Numbered from the stretch's first letter, positions 53,420-62,879 are shown. The stretch: 64,000 nucleotides of DNA from Pseudomonas viridiflava (GCF_900590755.1 NZ_UUOC01000029.1:1-64000), one strand, 5' to 3'. Numbers and translations: made by a program. The notes: a model not told the origin generated them from the letters alone.

Positions 53420-54565
53420 TCAGCCTCGCAGATTCTGCACCAGGGATTCGGCGCTGATGTCGGCAATGGTCTTGGCCCCGGTCAGCACCATGGCCACGCG
53501 CATTTCCTTTTCGATCAGGCTCAGCAGGTTGCTAACCCCGGCTCCGCCTGCTGCCGCCAATGCATAAATGAACGCTCTGCCCAGCAACACGCTGTCGGCG
53601 CCCAGGGCAATCATCCGCACGACATCCAGACCGCTGCGAATGCCGGAGTCGGCCAGAATGGCCAGGTCACCTTTGACTGCATCGGCAATCGCCGGCAATG
53701 CCCGGGCGCTGGACAGCACGCCATCCAGCTGCCGCCCGCCATGGTTCGAGACCACGATGCCGTCAGCGCCAAAGCTCACGGCATCCTTTGCGTCTTCAGG
53801 GTCGAGGATGCCTTTGATAACCATGGGGCCTTGCCAGAAGTCGCGAATCCACTCCAGGTCTTTCCAGGAAATCGACGGGTCGAAGTTGCTGCCCAGCCAG
53901 CCGATGTAATCCGCCAGCCCGGTGGGGCTGCCGCGATAGGCGGAAATATTCCCCAGGTCGTGAGGGCGGCCATTGAGGCCTACGTCCCAGGCCCAGGAAG
54001 GGTGGGTGAAGGCTTGCAACATGCGTCTGAAGGCCGCGTTGGGGCCGCTCATGCCGGAATGGGCATCGCGGTATCGGGCGCCGGGTACTGGCATGTCGAC
54101 GGTGAAAATCAGCGTGGTCACCCCCGCAGCCTTGGCGCGCTCCAGGGCATTTTTCATGAAGCCGCGATCCCTGAGTACGTACAGCTGAAACCACATCGGT
54201 CGGGAGATCGCCGGAGCCACTTCTTCAATTGGACAGACCGAAACCGTCGACAGGATAAACGGAATGCCGCTGGCCTCTGCCGCCTTCGCTGCCTGTACTT
54301 CACCGCGTCGGGCAAACATCCCTGTCAGGCCGACCGGGGCCAGCGCGACCGGCATCGCCAGGGTCTCGCCAAACAATTGCGTTTGCAGGCTCAGCTCCGA
54401 CATGTTGCGCAAAACCCTTTGTCGCAGGGCGATATCGGCAAGGTCGTCGACATTACGGCGCAGGGTGTGCTCGGCATAGGCACCCCCGTCGATGTAGTGG
54501 AACAGGAAGGGCGGAAGCTTGCGTTGAGCGGCGGCACGGTAATCGGTAGAGGCAGAGATGATCAT
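53420..54565 (-). CDS. lldD: FMN-dependent L-lactate dehydrogenase (alpha-hydroxy-acid oxidase family)
   Basis: A 381-residue FMN flavoenzyme with the same length as the LldD of other gamma-proteobacteria. The N-terminus [20 protein letters not shown] is typical. The FMN and substrate sites include [13 protein letters not shown], the phosphate-binding loop and [12 protein letters not shown], with the catalytic His and the substrate-binding Arg. It oxidises L-lactate (or a similar hydroxy acid) to pyruvate and feeds electrons to the quinone pool. Here it is alone: no lldP permease, lldE, dld or lldR gene is adjacent. A FadR-type operator lies upstream. Confidence 0.9.
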   Translation of the reverse strand: MIISASTDYRAAAQRKLPPFLFHYIDGGAYAEHTLRRNVDDLADIALRQRVLRNMSELSLQTQLFGETLAMPVALAPVGLTGMFARRGEVQAAKAAEASGIPFILSTVSVCPIEEVAPAISRPMWFQLYVLRDRGFMKNALERAKAAGVTTLIFTVDMPVPGARYRDAHSGMSGPNAAFRRMLQAFTHPSWAWDVGLNGRPHDLGNISAYRGSPTGLADYIGWLGSNFDPSISWKDLEWIRDFWQGPMVIKGILDPEDAKDAVSFGADGIVVSNHGGRQLDGVLSSARALPAIADAVKGDLAILADSGIRSGLDVVRMIALGADSVLLGRAFIYALAAAGGAGVSNLLSLIEKEMRVAMVLTGAKTIADISAESLVQNLRG

Positions 54566-54618
54566 GGGCGTCGTTCTCTTTCGGGATCCCGAGAAGGTTA
54601 GCCTGACAACGGATTGTT

Positions 54619-54634
54619 AATTGGTCAGACCAAT
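54619..54634. promoter_or_regulatory. FadR/LldR-type operator upstream of lldD
   Basis: TTGGTCAGACCAA is a perfect 6+1+6 palindrome and contains TGGTCAGACCA, an exact match to the TNGTNNNACNA consensus of FadR-subfamily GntR regulators, the group to which LldR belongs. It lies 54-69 bp before the lldD start. Confidence 0.65.
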
Positions 54635-54722
54635 ATTTATTTTTGGTAAGCCAGAGTAAAAGCCTCGTTGCGGGGTGTCAATTTGCGGCATTACCCGCCT
54701 GTTCTCTGGGTGGGAGATCGCC

Positions 54723-54810
54723 TGTAGGAGCCGAGGTTGCTCGCGAAGACGATAACGCGGCTTGCCTGACAAGCCGTGCCGCCCAATTCGCGGGCAAGCC
54801 CGGCTCCAAC
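54723..54810. repeat. REP pair, type B variant
   Basis: Arms TGTAGGAGCCGAGGTTGCTCGC and GCGGGCAAGCCCGGCTCCAAC, imperfectly paired. It lies in the 552-bp gap 54566-55117, which is otherwise filled by the lldD operator, a single REP arm and a long type C variant; no gene is seen. Confidence 0.8.
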
Positions 54811-54826
54811 GGAAAGCGTGATTTTC

Positions 54827-54850
54827 TGTGGGAGCGGTGCTTGCCCGCGA
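54827..54850. repeat. Single REP arm
   Basis: TGTGGGAGCGGTGCTTGCCCG without a recognisable inverted partner on the right; a solitary REP unit. Confidence 0.65.
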
Positions 54851-54936
54851 TGAACTGTAACGCGGTCTATCTGGCGGATCGCGTCGCCTGAATCTTCGAA
54901 ATGCCGGCCATAGCAAGCGCCGTAGGCTAGATGATA

Positions 54937-55074
54937 CGAAGATCCGTGGGACCGGCCGGGCGGCGCTCCGCTTTAGCCGGGAAGGCGGCATCTCTGACGA
55001 CGCATATGCAGCGCATGTACTGGCCTCTTCCCGGCTAAAGCGGCTCGCCGCCCGGCCGGTCCCACGAATCTTCG
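54937..55074. repeat. Type C REP-like pair with symmetric arm insertions
   Basis: The type C arms (GTGGGACCGG...CTTTAGCCGGGAAG) are interrupted on both sides by a 15-bp insert: CCGGGCGGCGCTCCG on the left and CGGCTCGCCGCCCGG on the right, almost exact complements. Flanks CGAAGATCCGTGGG and CCCACGAATCTTCG extend the pairing outward. The total paired length per arm is about 48 bp. Confidence 0.85.
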
Positions 55075-55117
55075 ATATAGCCGGGATCGCCTGCCTCTCC
55101 ACAGCGCTTGGTGGTCT

Positions 55118-56470
55118 TCAACCCAAGGGCAATACCACCCGCACGGCCAGCCCGCCCGCGGCGCGGTTTCGCAGTGTCAGCGAGCCGCCATGTTCAAGCA
55201 CCGTTGCCCTGGCGGAGGGCAGGCCCAGGCCGACGCCGCCGGTGTTTTTATTGCGCGAGCCCTCGATGCGGAAGAACGGGGCGAACACTTGCTCGTGATA
55301 TTCGCTGGCAATCCCGGGCCCGCGATCAACCACCTCGATGCGGACGCGATCCCTCTCGACTTTCAAGCGAATTCCCGCCTGATCGCCGTATTTGATGGCG
55401 TTATCCACCAGATTGGTCAGCGCACGTTTGAGGCCGATTGGGCGCCCGATATACACCAGCCTGGCTGGCCCTTCATAGGCAACCTCACCGCCTGCATCCT
55501 TGAAGTCGTCGATTACGGTTAGCAGCAACTGAGCCAGGTCGAACGCAGTGGCCGGTTCAAGTCGCGCGTCATCCCGGAAGAAATCCAGCGCGGAATTGAT
55601 CATCGCCTGCATCTCATCCACATCACGAAAAAGTTTGCTCTGTTGCTCGGCATCTTCGACGAACTCACCCCGCAGCCGCATGCGGGTCAGCGGTGCGCGC
55701 AGGTCGTGAGAGATGGCGGCGAGCATTTGCGTGCGGTCATTGAGAAAGTGCTGGATCTGCGCCTGCATGGCATTGAAGGCCAGGATCGCCTGGCGGATTT
55801 CGTGAGGGCCGACCACCGGGATTGGTGGGGCGCGGAAATCCTTGCCGAAGCGCCGGGCACCGTCGGCAAAACGTTCCAATGGCGTTGCCAGATGGCGAGT
55901 AGCGATCAGCGCCACCGCAACCGTGGATAGCAGCGCCAGAACGATCACGATCAGATTGCGTTTGAAAGGATCCAGCCCCCATTTGCGAGTCGGTACCGAG
56001 AACTGCACCCACGACTCATCCGGTAGCTGGATGATCAATATATAGGGCCGCTCGGCTTGCTGAGTGCTCCAGTCAGCCGGCTCGTATGCTTCTATTTTCG
56101 CAGCAGGCATCTCCAGCAAGTCGTGCAACAGTTGCTGGCCATCCTCAAAGCCTGGGTCGACGGCGTCTGGCAAATCCGCACTTTCACGATGACGCAACCA
56201 CAACACATTGAACACTTTGTCTGTGGCGGCCCGGGCGAGGTCGGGCCGCAGGTACTGGGGCGAAGCATTGATGATGCGAGTGATGCTTGCGACTCTTTCC
56301 ATCAGGCCGCCTTCCAGAATGGGCGGCCGGGCCCAGACACCGGCGAGCTGGCTGAAAAGGCTGTAAAGCATCAGTGAAGTCAACATCGCTGCCATGGTGG
56401 TCAGCGCGATCCAGCGCGCCACCGTGTAGCGCCGATGAAACCGGGTCCGTACCCGAGCTGCAAAACTCAT
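55118..56470 (-). CDS. Two-component sensor histidine kinase
   Basis: A 450-residue inner-membrane kinase. Two membrane helices (about 20-42 and 172-190) bound a periplasmic sensor of about 125 residues. A HAMP-like linker follows (RHLATPLERFADGARRFG), then the H-box AAISHDLRAPLTRM with phospho-acceptor His255, the N-box LTNLVDNAIKYGD, and the G-boxes DRGPGIASE and GVGLGLPSAR. It overlaps the response regulator by 4 bp. The layout resembles the EnvZ/RstB group. The signal is unknown. Confidence 0.93.
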   Translation of the reverse strand: MSFAARVRTRFHRRYTVARWIALTTMAAMLTSLMLYSLFSQLAGVWARPPILEGGLMERVASITRIINASPQYLRPDLARAATDKVFNVLWLRHRESADLPDAVDPGFEDGQQLLHDLLEMPAAKIEAYEPADWSTQQAERPYILIIQLPDESWVQFSVPTRKWGLDPFKRNLIVIVLALLSTVAVALIATRHLATPLERFADGARRFGKDFRAPPIPVVGPHEIRQAILAFNAMQAQIQHFLNDRTQMLAAISHDLRAPLTRMRLRGEFVEDAEQQSKLFRDVDEMQAMINSALDFFRDDARLEPATAFDLAQLLLTVIDDFKDAGGEVAYEGPARLVYIGRPIGLKRALTNLVDNAIKYGDQAGIRLKVERDRVRIEVVDRGPGIASEYHEQVFAPFFRIEGSRNKNTGGVGLGLPSARATVLEHGGSLTLRNRAAGGLAVRVVLPLG

Positions 56471-57177
56471 CGTTTCAACACGCTCGGGCTGAACAGATAA
56501 CCCCCATTGCGGATGGTGCGAATCATCGGCTCGGCGTGAATGTCGGCTTCGAGCTTGCGGCGCAGGCGGCTGACCTGCACATCAACGCTGCGATCAAAAG
56601 CGTCATAAGACTCGCCCCGAGCCAGATCCAGTAGCTGCTGCCGGGTGAGGATGCGGCGCGGGTGTTCGGCAAACACCAGCAGCAGTTCGAACTCCCCGGT
56701 GGACAGCGGAATCATGACTTTTTCCGGCGAACGTAATTCGCGCCGGGTGACATCCAGTTGCCAGTCGGCGAACTCGAGAATGGTGCGGGATGAGTCCGGC
56801 ACGGGGGTGCTCATTTCTCCGGTACGCCTGAGCACGGCCCGCACCCGGGCCAGCAGCTCACGTGCATCGAAAGGCTTGGTCAGGTAATCGTCGGCGCCAA
56901 GCTCCAGGCCCACAACCCGGTCGCTCAGCTCGCCCATGGCGGTGAGCATGATCACCGCAATGCTGTGCCTGGCGCGCAACTGCTGGCAAAGCACCAGACC
57001 GCTGTCGCCAGGGAGCATTACGTCGAGGATGATCAGGTCCGGCAAACGCCGCTCCAGCGCCCGCCACAGCGTGGGGCCATCGGTGGCGACCTCCACGCTG
57101 TAGCCATGTTGTTCAAGGAATTTCTGCAGCAGGGCGAGGACTTCGACATCGTCGTCGACCAGTAGTAGATGGCTCAC
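56467..57177 (-). CDS. OmpR-family response regulator
   Basis: A 236-residue regulator. The receiver domain has the acidic pocket VDDD near 8-10, phospho-acceptor Asp52 in LIILDVMLPGDSG, and Lys near 102 in LTKPFDARELLA. The C-terminal winged helix is at about 140-230 (LSTGEFELLLVFAEHPRRIL, then DAFDRSVDVQVSRLRRKLE). It is the first gene of the pair with the kinase and is divergent from the MlaA-like lipoprotein gene across 169 bp, a possible target. Confidence 0.93.
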   Translation of the reverse strand: MSHLLLVDDDVEVLALLQKFLEQHGYSVEVATDGPTLWRALERRLPDLIILDVMLPGDSGLVLCQQLRARHSIAVIMLTAMGELSDRVVGLELGADDYLTKPFDARELLARVRAVLRRTGEMSTPVPDSSRTILEFADWQLDVTRRELRSPEKVMIPLSTGEFELLLVFAEHPRRILTRQQLLDLARGESYDAFDRSVDVQVSRLRRKLEADIHAEPMIRTIRNGGYLFSPSVLKR

Positions 57178-57346
57178 GGTGGGCTCGCTGGCGCTATGGA
57201 TTCGCAGTGCGTATCTAAAATCATTCCAGGCGCTGCGTCATATATTTCAACTCAGCAACAAAGCTACCGGCAGGCAATAAAGCGGAAATCTTCAGGCAAA
57301 AGAACGCAGGCAGGATCGCCACCAGTCCTTGTCGAGATCACCCTGC

Positions 57347-58132
57347 ATGCTCACTCTCAAACACGCTACGCCTGTTGCCCGCTTCACGATTGCCGGTTTC
57401 GTTGTCGTACTCGCCAGTGGCTGCGCCAGCGCGCCTGCACCACCGGCCAGCCCCTGTGACCTGAGCACGACGCTGCATGACCCGGCGGAACCGGTCAATC
57501 GCGGTATCTTTGCCTTCAATCGCACGGTCGATGATTACGCCCTGGCCCCGGTTGCTCGCGGCTACCGACACCTGCCGGATTTCTTCCAGGCAGGGGTGCA
57601 CAACTTTGTCGCCAACTTCGGCGAGCCCAAGGTATTCATCAATGACCTGTTGCAAGGCAATGGAGAACGCTCGGTCACCACCTTTGGCCGATTCGTGATC
57701 AACACCACGGTGGGTATCGTCGGGTTGATTGATGTGTCCGGCAAGATGGGCATCGAGCGGCACAAGGCAGACTTCGGGCAGACTTTTGGCGTGTGGAATA
57801 TCGCCAATGGCCCGATTGTCGAACTGCCTCTGCTCGGGACTGGCAACCTCAGGGACGCCACCGGCAAAGTGCTGAGCTTTGCGATCAGCCCGTTTGGCAG
57901 CAATAGCGATACCGTCGAGACCCTCGGCACCGTCAATACCGTGGGCGGCATCGTCGATGGCCGTGCTGAAGCGTTACCGTTCACGGACCAGTTGCGTAAA
58001 CAAGCGGATTATTACCTGGCACTGCGCGACAGCATGGCCCAGCGACGGGCTGATTTTGTGCTGGAAGGCAAGGCAGGCCGTGCCGCTGCGTACCCTTCGG
58101 TTTGCGTAAAGGGTGAGCCTGATGATGAGTGA
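57347..58132 (+). CDS. MlaA/VacJ-family lipoprotein
   Basis: A 261-residue outer-membrane lipoprotein. The signal has lipobox LASGC with Cys26. The body matches MlaA: DPAEPVNRGIFAFNRTVDDY, FFQAGVHNFVANFGEPKVF, INDLLQGNGERSVTTFGRFV, GLIDVSGKMGIERHKADFGQ, and the SPFGSNSDTVETLG tail region. MlaA removes surface phospholipids from the outer membrane with OmpC-type porins and the Mla pathway. No mlaFEDCB genes are near, so this may be a paralogue. The ATG at 57347 fits the lipoprotein signal; the longer TTG start does not. Confidence 0.85.
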   Translation: MLTLKHATPVARFTIAGFVVVLASGCASAPAPPASPCDLSTTLHDPAEPVNRGIFAFNRTVDDYALAPVARGYRHLPDFFQAGVHNFVANFGEPKVFINDLLQGNGERSVTTFGRFVINTTVGIVGLIDVSGKMGIERHKADFGQTFGVWNIANGPIVELPLLGTGNLRDATGKVLSFAISPFGSNSDTVETLGTVNTVGGIVDGRAEALPFTDQLRKQADYYLALRDSMAQRRADFVLEGKAGRAAAYPSVCVKGEPDDE

Positions 58133-58364
58133 TCAGCAGGCCCTGGTGCTGCATCGAAGAACGCGTAGGACCGGCCCGGTGTCGCTGCACTGCCGGGAAA
58201 TCGAACTGTCTGTTGGCGAGGATGGCCGCCATGTCACTCTCAGTCGCTACGTCGAGTTGTACGGCGATGAAAGCAGCGCCTGGTGCTCGGTTCAGCATCA
58301 CCGTGTGCCCTTGGCCAGCATGATCCGCTGGATGAACAGCCACGGGGAACGAACCGAGGTTTGA
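58122..58364 (+). CDS. Small protein of unknown function
   Basis: An 80-residue basic protein beginning MMSDQQALVLHRRTRRTGPV, with a beta-rich middle (SLHCREIELSVGEDGRHVTL) and SMIRWMNSHGERTEV at the end. It overlaps the lipoprotein stop by 11 bp and has AAAGGG 8 bases before the ATG, so it is probably co-translated with it. No signal peptide is evident. Family not recognised. Confidence 0.5.
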   Translation: MMSDQQALVLHRRTRRTGPVSLHCREIELSVGEDGRHVTLSRYVELYGDESSAWCSVQHHRVPLASMIRWMNSHGERTEV

Positions 58365-58415
58365 CGCCCGGCCACCGCTGCGCCCGCGCCGCCGAGCAGT
58401 CAGCCCGTCAACTCA

Positions 58416-59060
58416 CTACATCGGCGGCGTAACCCCGTTTTTACCTGCCGAGATTGACTGGGCATTCAGGCTGCCATCGGGTGCTTTTTCTGCCCGCAAG
58501 ACGATTTTCACCCCTGGGCTCAACAGGCTGCGATCCCCCGGAACCAGGTTCACGATGGGTACATCGTCCGGTACCACGATGGTTTTCTGCCCGCCTTTAT
58601 AGTTGACAGTCATGCTGCGACCGTTGCTGGTGACCAGATCGCCCACGGATCCGTTGGTCATGGTGCTTTCCTTGGTCAGATCAAACGGGCGATGCCCATC
58701 CCCGGTGCCAGCCATCTCAGGCGGGAAGACATGGATTTCCAGCGCCTTGAGGGTGCCGTCAGCCTGGGGCACGGCCGCTGAGCCGATATAACTGCCGGGT
58801 TTGATGTCGGCGATATTGGCCAGGGTCACGCCGCGCACCTGAGTTTGCGGGAGTAAATGCACGGTCAGGTCTTCACCGCGATTGCTGTGGACCTTTAGTT
58901 CCTCACCGTTCAGCGCGGTGATGGTCCCTCGCACGGCTATCCGCTCTGGCGCGGGTGCCTGCGCCGCCGCCGTCGCGGCCGTTGCAACCAGCATGGAGGA
59001 AATCAGTACTGCGCTGCCTGCGAGTGTTGCGAACAAGTGCCTGCCAATCGGGAAAGTCAT
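58416..59060 (-). CDS. Periplasmic OB-like domain protein (DUF5666-like)
   Basis: A 214-residue secreted protein. The signal peptide (MTFPIGRHLFATLAGSAVLI, cleavage near TAAA-QA or later) is followed by short beta-repeat units: AVRGTITALNGEELKVHSNR, then DIKPGSYIGSAAVPQADGTL, and SVGDLVTSNGRSMTVNYKGG. This beta-strand repeat pattern is like DUF5666 or OB-fold proteins. It stands alone; function unknown. Confidence 0.65.
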   Translation of the reverse strand: MTFPIGRHLFATLAGSAVLISSMLVATAATAAAQAPAPERIAVRGTITALNGEELKVHSNRGEDLTVHLLPQTQVRGVTLANIADIKPGSYIGSAAVPQADGTLKALEIHVFPPEMAGTGDGHRPFDLTKESTMTNGSVGDLVTSNGRSMTVNYKGGQKTIVVPDDVPIVNLVPGDRSLLSPGVKIVLRAEKAPDGSLNAQSISAGKNGVTPPM

Positions 59061-59267
59061 GCTGAGTGTTCCTCTGCGCGAGAGTGAGAGTGAGTCAAGA
59101 GCTTAATACCCATTGGCATCGTGCTCCATGAAACCTCGTTCTTGACTGTTTTAGTGATGTTGTCGATAAAAAAGCCGCTTTCTGACCAATGATTCGAATA
59201 TGCCACTTGCACGCTCATGGCGGCACCGTGAAGATACACGCCTGCAGTCTCTGGTTTTGGAGCTTTC

Positions 59268-62141
59268 ATGAATGTCCCTCCCTTGGCCCATGACCGGCGG
59301 CAATTCTTCGAAGACCCGGCTGTCGTGAGCGTTGACGGGGTTGCGCCAGCATGTGATGCGGCCGAGCCCATCGAAACCCTGCTGGACGCTATTCAGGATC
59401 ATATGGGCGAAGTGCCCTGGGCGGTCTATGCCGTCGGTGATCCCATGCATTTGCTCGGCCGCGGCGACAGTGAGATGCGCTGGTCGGTGAGCATCGCCAA
59501 CGACCGCTTTGACGACTTCTGTCGCGAATATCAGATGCAGCGCTGGGCGGCCGGCCGAGGCGAGGGCGTTCTGGCCTGGTTGCTGGCGCCCAGAGACCAA
59601 TCCGGCAATGTGGAGCTGGCCCGGCTGGCACAGCGTTTGGGTCACCGGTTGCAGACCGATGCCCTGGCACGTGCCCAGATCACTCAACGGGTTCTGTACG
59701 AGATCACTTATCTGGCGAGTTCCACCCGTGATCGGGGGGCATTCCTGCAAGGAGTGCACGATCAGCTCGCCTCGTTGATCGACGCCGAGAACTTCTACCT
59801 GGCGCTTTATGATCAGGCCACCGGCAAAATCACCTATCCGTACTACATCGATATCATTGATGTCGAAGTCGTTTCGCCTGAAGCGCACGAGGTGCTTGAC
59901 CCTTCGCACCTGTCGATGACCGCCTATGTGTTGCATAGCGAACAGCCGTTGTTCGTGGATGCCGTCGGGATCGAGCGGGCGAGGGCGCAGAAGCGCTTCT
60001 ACTGCATGGGCGAGCGCCCCGAATTCTGGATGGGCGCGCCACTCAAGAATGCCTCCGATGAAGTCTTCGGCATGCTGGCCATGCAGGTGTATGACGTCTC
60101 TCGGGTCTATAGCGCCGAAGATCGGGCGCTGTTCTTGGTGGTTGTTCGGCACGTGGCCATGGCGCTGGATCGCATCCTGCACCGGGCCGATCTTGAGCGC
60201 ACGGTGTTGCTGCGCACCCAGGAGCTGTCCACGCTCAATGCTGCCTTGCGTCAGGAAGTGGCTGAGCGTGAGCGCGCCGAGCACCTGCAAAGCGCGCTGT
60301 TTCAGATTGCCGAGTTGTCCAGCCAGCCCGGTGACATGGCCGAGTTGTTTCATAGCCTGCATTTGATCGTCGGCGAATTGTTGGTGGCGCTGAACTTCTA
60401 TATCGCGCTGTTCGACAATGCCACCGGCGAAGTGACCTTCCCTTATTACGTGGATGAGCGCGTCCACCGCCGGCCGCCTGCACGTCGTGGCCAGCGGGGT
60501 TTTACCGAGTACGTGATTCGCCAGCGTCGGGCCTGCCTGATCGATCAGGAAGAGACGCTGGTCCTTGAGGCGTCCGGGGAAGTGGAGCCCATCAACGTCG
60601 ACAATCGATCCTCTTCCTGGCTGGGTATCCCGCTTTTCGACGGCGATGATGTGCGCGGTGTTCTGGCTGTGCAGAGTTATTCGCCCCTGGTGCGTTACTC
60701 GTTACGCGATCAGGAACTGCTGACGTTCGTCTCCCGGCATATCGACACCGCGCTGGCGCGGCGCAGTGCAGCCGAAGCGGTGCACACCGCCAATCTGCGT
60801 CTTGAAGCCCGGGTGCAGGACCGCACCCGTGAACTGGATCTGGCCAACGCCAAGCTGCAACACGAAAACTCCCATGACTCGCTCACCGGGCTGCCCAACC
60901 GCAGCCATCTGCAACAGCGCTTGCAGTCCGCCTGGCGAGAATTTCGCACCAGTGGCAAACATCTGGGGGTGATGTTCATCGACCTCGACCGGTTCAAACT
61001 GGTCAATGACAGCCTCGGGCATCATTTTGGTGATCAACTGCTGACCCAGACCGCTGACCGTTTGCGCAGCTGCATGCGCGAATCTGACCTGCTGGCGCGC
61101 CTGGGCGGTGACGAGTTCGCGGTGCTGGCGGTTGGCGCACCACTGGATACCACCATCGGTATAGCCGAGCGTATTCTTGCGGCCTTCGACTTGCCGTTCT
61201 TCATCGATGGGCATGCAGTGTTCTCCTCCTGCAGCATCGGCGTGGTGGGCGCCGACAGTCAGTTCCATCAAGAGCCGGCCGATCTGCTGCGTGACGCCGA
61301 TATGGCCATGTACCGGGTCAAGAACGGCGGCCGCGACAGCTTTGCGGTGTTCAACCAGGAGTTGCGCCGCGAGGTGTCCGATCAGGTCGAGCGAGAGGGC
61401 GCCTTGCGCAACGCCCTCAAGCGCACCGACGAACTTATTCCTTACTTCCAGCCCATCGTCTGCGTCACCACCGGCAAGCTGTTGGCGCTGGAGGCGTTGA
61501 TCCGCTGGCGTTTGCCGGATGGAAGCGTGATGGCGCCGGGTTACTTTCTGCCTGCGCTGGAGGGCTTGCGACTGATCGGCCGGCTTGACCTGTACATGTT
61601 GCAATGCGTGGTGGCGATCCTGGCTCGGCCGGGCAATGAGCACTGGCCGACGGTGCACGTCAATTGCTCCAGCTACAGCATCACCCGACCGGAGTTCGCC
61701 GGCGAAGTCCTGGCGTTGCTTGCCCGTTACGACATGTCACCAGCACGTCTCTGTCTGGAACTCACCGAAGGCGCGCTGGTGGCTGAACCCGAGCTCGCCC
61801 GGCAATCCATGAAACAGCTTGCCGACCACGGTGTGTCAGTGGTGCTGGATGATTTTGGCGCGGGCTTTTCATCCCTCAGCTACGTCCACCAGTATCATTT
61901 CACCGGTCTGAAGATCGACAAGTCGTTCACCCTGGAGTTGACCACCAGCTCCCGTAGCCGCGCCATCGTCCGGGCGATTGTGCGCATGGCCGAGTCGCTG
62001 GACCTGACCGTGGTGGCGGAGGGCGTTGAAGATCAGGCGACCCTCGACCTGCTGCGGGAAATTGGTGCCGGTCAGGCTCAGGGCTATTTCTTCGCCGTGC
62101 CACAACCGGAAGAAAAGCTGGTATTGAACCTGGACCCGTAA
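59268..62141 (+). CDS. Sensory diguanylate cyclase/phosphodiesterase (GAF-GAF-GGDEF-EAL)
   Basis: A 957-residue cytoplasmic signalling protein with no membrane helix. Residues about 1-140 are of unknown fold. Two related GAF-like domains follow at about 146-305 and 344-505, sharing the pattern NFYLALYDQATG.ITYPYY and NFYIALFDNATG.VTFPYY, with a linking coiled coil (310-345). The GGDEF domain has RLGGDEF (613-617) and an intact product-inhibition site RESD (604-607). The EAL domain has EAL (742-744), LTEGAL, DDFGAGFSS and EGVE, so both activities look possible. It is monocistronic. The signal bound by the GAF domains is unknown. Confidence 0.92.
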   Translation: MNVPPLAHDRRQFFEDPAVVSVDGVAPACDAAEPIETLLDAIQDHMGEVPWAVYAVGDPMHLLGRGDSEMRWSVSIANDRFDDFCREYQMQRWAAGRGEGVLAWLLAPRDQSGNVELARLAQRLGHRLQTDALARAQITQRVLYEITYLASSTRDRGAFLQGVHDQLASLIDAENFYLALYDQATGKITYPYYIDIIDVEVVSPEAHEVLDPSHLSMTAYVLHSEQPLFVDAVGIERARAQKRFYCMGERPEFWMGAPLKNASDEVFGMLAMQVYDVSRVYSAEDRALFLVVVRHVAMALDRILHRADLERTVLLRTQELSTLNAALRQEVAERERAEHLQSALFQIAELSSQPGDMAELFHSLHLIVGELLVALNFYIALFDNATGEVTFPYYVDERVHRRPPARRGQRGFTEYVIRQRRACLIDQEETLVLEASGEVEPINVDNRSSSWLGIPLFDGDDVRGVLAVQSYSPLVRYSLRDQELLTFVSRHIDTALARRSAAEAVHTANLRLEARVQDRTRELDLANAKLQHENSHDSLTGLPNRSHLQQRLQSAWREFRTSGKHLGVMFIDLDRFKLVNDSLGHHFGDQLLTQTADRLRSCMRESDLLARLGGDEFAVLAVGAPLDTTIGIAERILAAFDLPFFIDGHAVFSSCSIGVVGADSQFHQEPADLLRDADMAMYRVKNGGRDSFAVFNQELRREVSDQVEREGALRNALKRTDELIPYFQPIVCVTTGKLLALEALIRWRLPDGSVMAPGYFLPALEGLRLIGRLDLYMLQCVVAILARPGNEHWPTVHVNCSSYSITRPEFAGEVLALLARYDMSPARLCLELTEGALVAEPELARQSMKQLADHGVSVVLDDFGAGFSSLSYVHQYHFTGLKIDKSFTLELTTSSRSRAIVRAIVRMAESLDLTVVAEGVEDQATLDLLREIGAGQAQGYFFAVPQPEEKLVLNLDP

Positions 62142-62321
62142 AACCTGTAACAGATCGGCAAGCGTTGGCCGCCACTGGCTGGCGATTGCCGCGCTGTTGA
62201 GTCCGGCTTTTCACCACCTGTCTCGCAAGCCACGTCAATCAAGGCCTCCAGCGGTGAGCGAGAGCTGGCATCGGTCTTGCTGTGCTTACCGCGCAAGACA
62301 ACGGGCAACAGGAGGTGAGCA

Positions 62322-62879
62322 ATGAATACTGCGAGTATCAGCGCTCTGCACCATCTGGTTTCACAGGTGGTGGGGCGCAAGAGTCAAGAAGACGCGGCAA
62401 CCGACGCGTTTGCGGTGCCCGCCAATGCGGTCAACACCGTACCAGCGGTCAACAGCGTCGCGCAGAACACGGACAGCCAGCAGGGTGCGTCGTATGACGA
62501 AGCATTCGCCAAAATGCTGGTGAACCTGAAAGCCGCGACACAAACCTCGGCAGAATCCGAACCGACTTTTGTTTCAAAGACCAGCGACAGCAATATCGCG
62601 GCCAATGATTCAGCGGTGGTCTCTGAGGCTGCGGTGGGCGATGCCGTATCGAAATTCACGTCGGTGCAGCAACAGTTTCTGGATTACATGAACCTGACGC
62701 CAGCCGAACAGATGCGCGAAAAACTCACAGGTGTCAGCAAGGATGAGTACGAGGCGATGTCTCCGGAAGACAAGCTCGCCATCGATAACAAGCTGCAAGC
62801 TGCGTTGAAAGAACAGCAACAAACCGCGACCGCGGATGTGAACGGCAAGATACTGGCGGCCAGGTTGGCGTTGGTGTAA
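62322..62879 (+). CDS. Hypothetical protein, Ala/Ser/Gln-rich
   Basis: A 185-residue polar protein with GGAGG 6 bases before the ATG. The first 95 residues are low complexity (Ala, Ser, Asn, Thr, Asp; NTVPAVNSVAQNTDSQQGAS) and probably disordered. The C-terminal half is more ordered, QQFLDYMNLTPAEQMREKLT, with acidic DEYEAMSPEDKLAIDNKLQ and a helix at the end. No signal peptide. It resembles small, uncharacterised Pseudomonas proteins with a TPAEQMR/SPEDK pattern; function unknown. Confidence 0.6.
   Translation: MNTASISALHHLVSQVVGRKSQEDAATDAFAVPANAVNTVPAVNSVAQNTDSQQGASYDEAFAKMLVNLKAATQTSAESEPTFVSKTSDSNIAANDSAVVSEAAVGDAVSKFTSVQQQFLDYMNLTPAEQMREKLTGVSKDEYEAMSPEDKLAIDNKLQAALKEQQQTATADVNGKILAARLALV

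Noticed and set aside
59151..60467. 438-codon open frame on the minus strand
   Set aside because: Antisense to the GAF part of the GGDEF-EAL protein; His/Gln-rich and without motifs.
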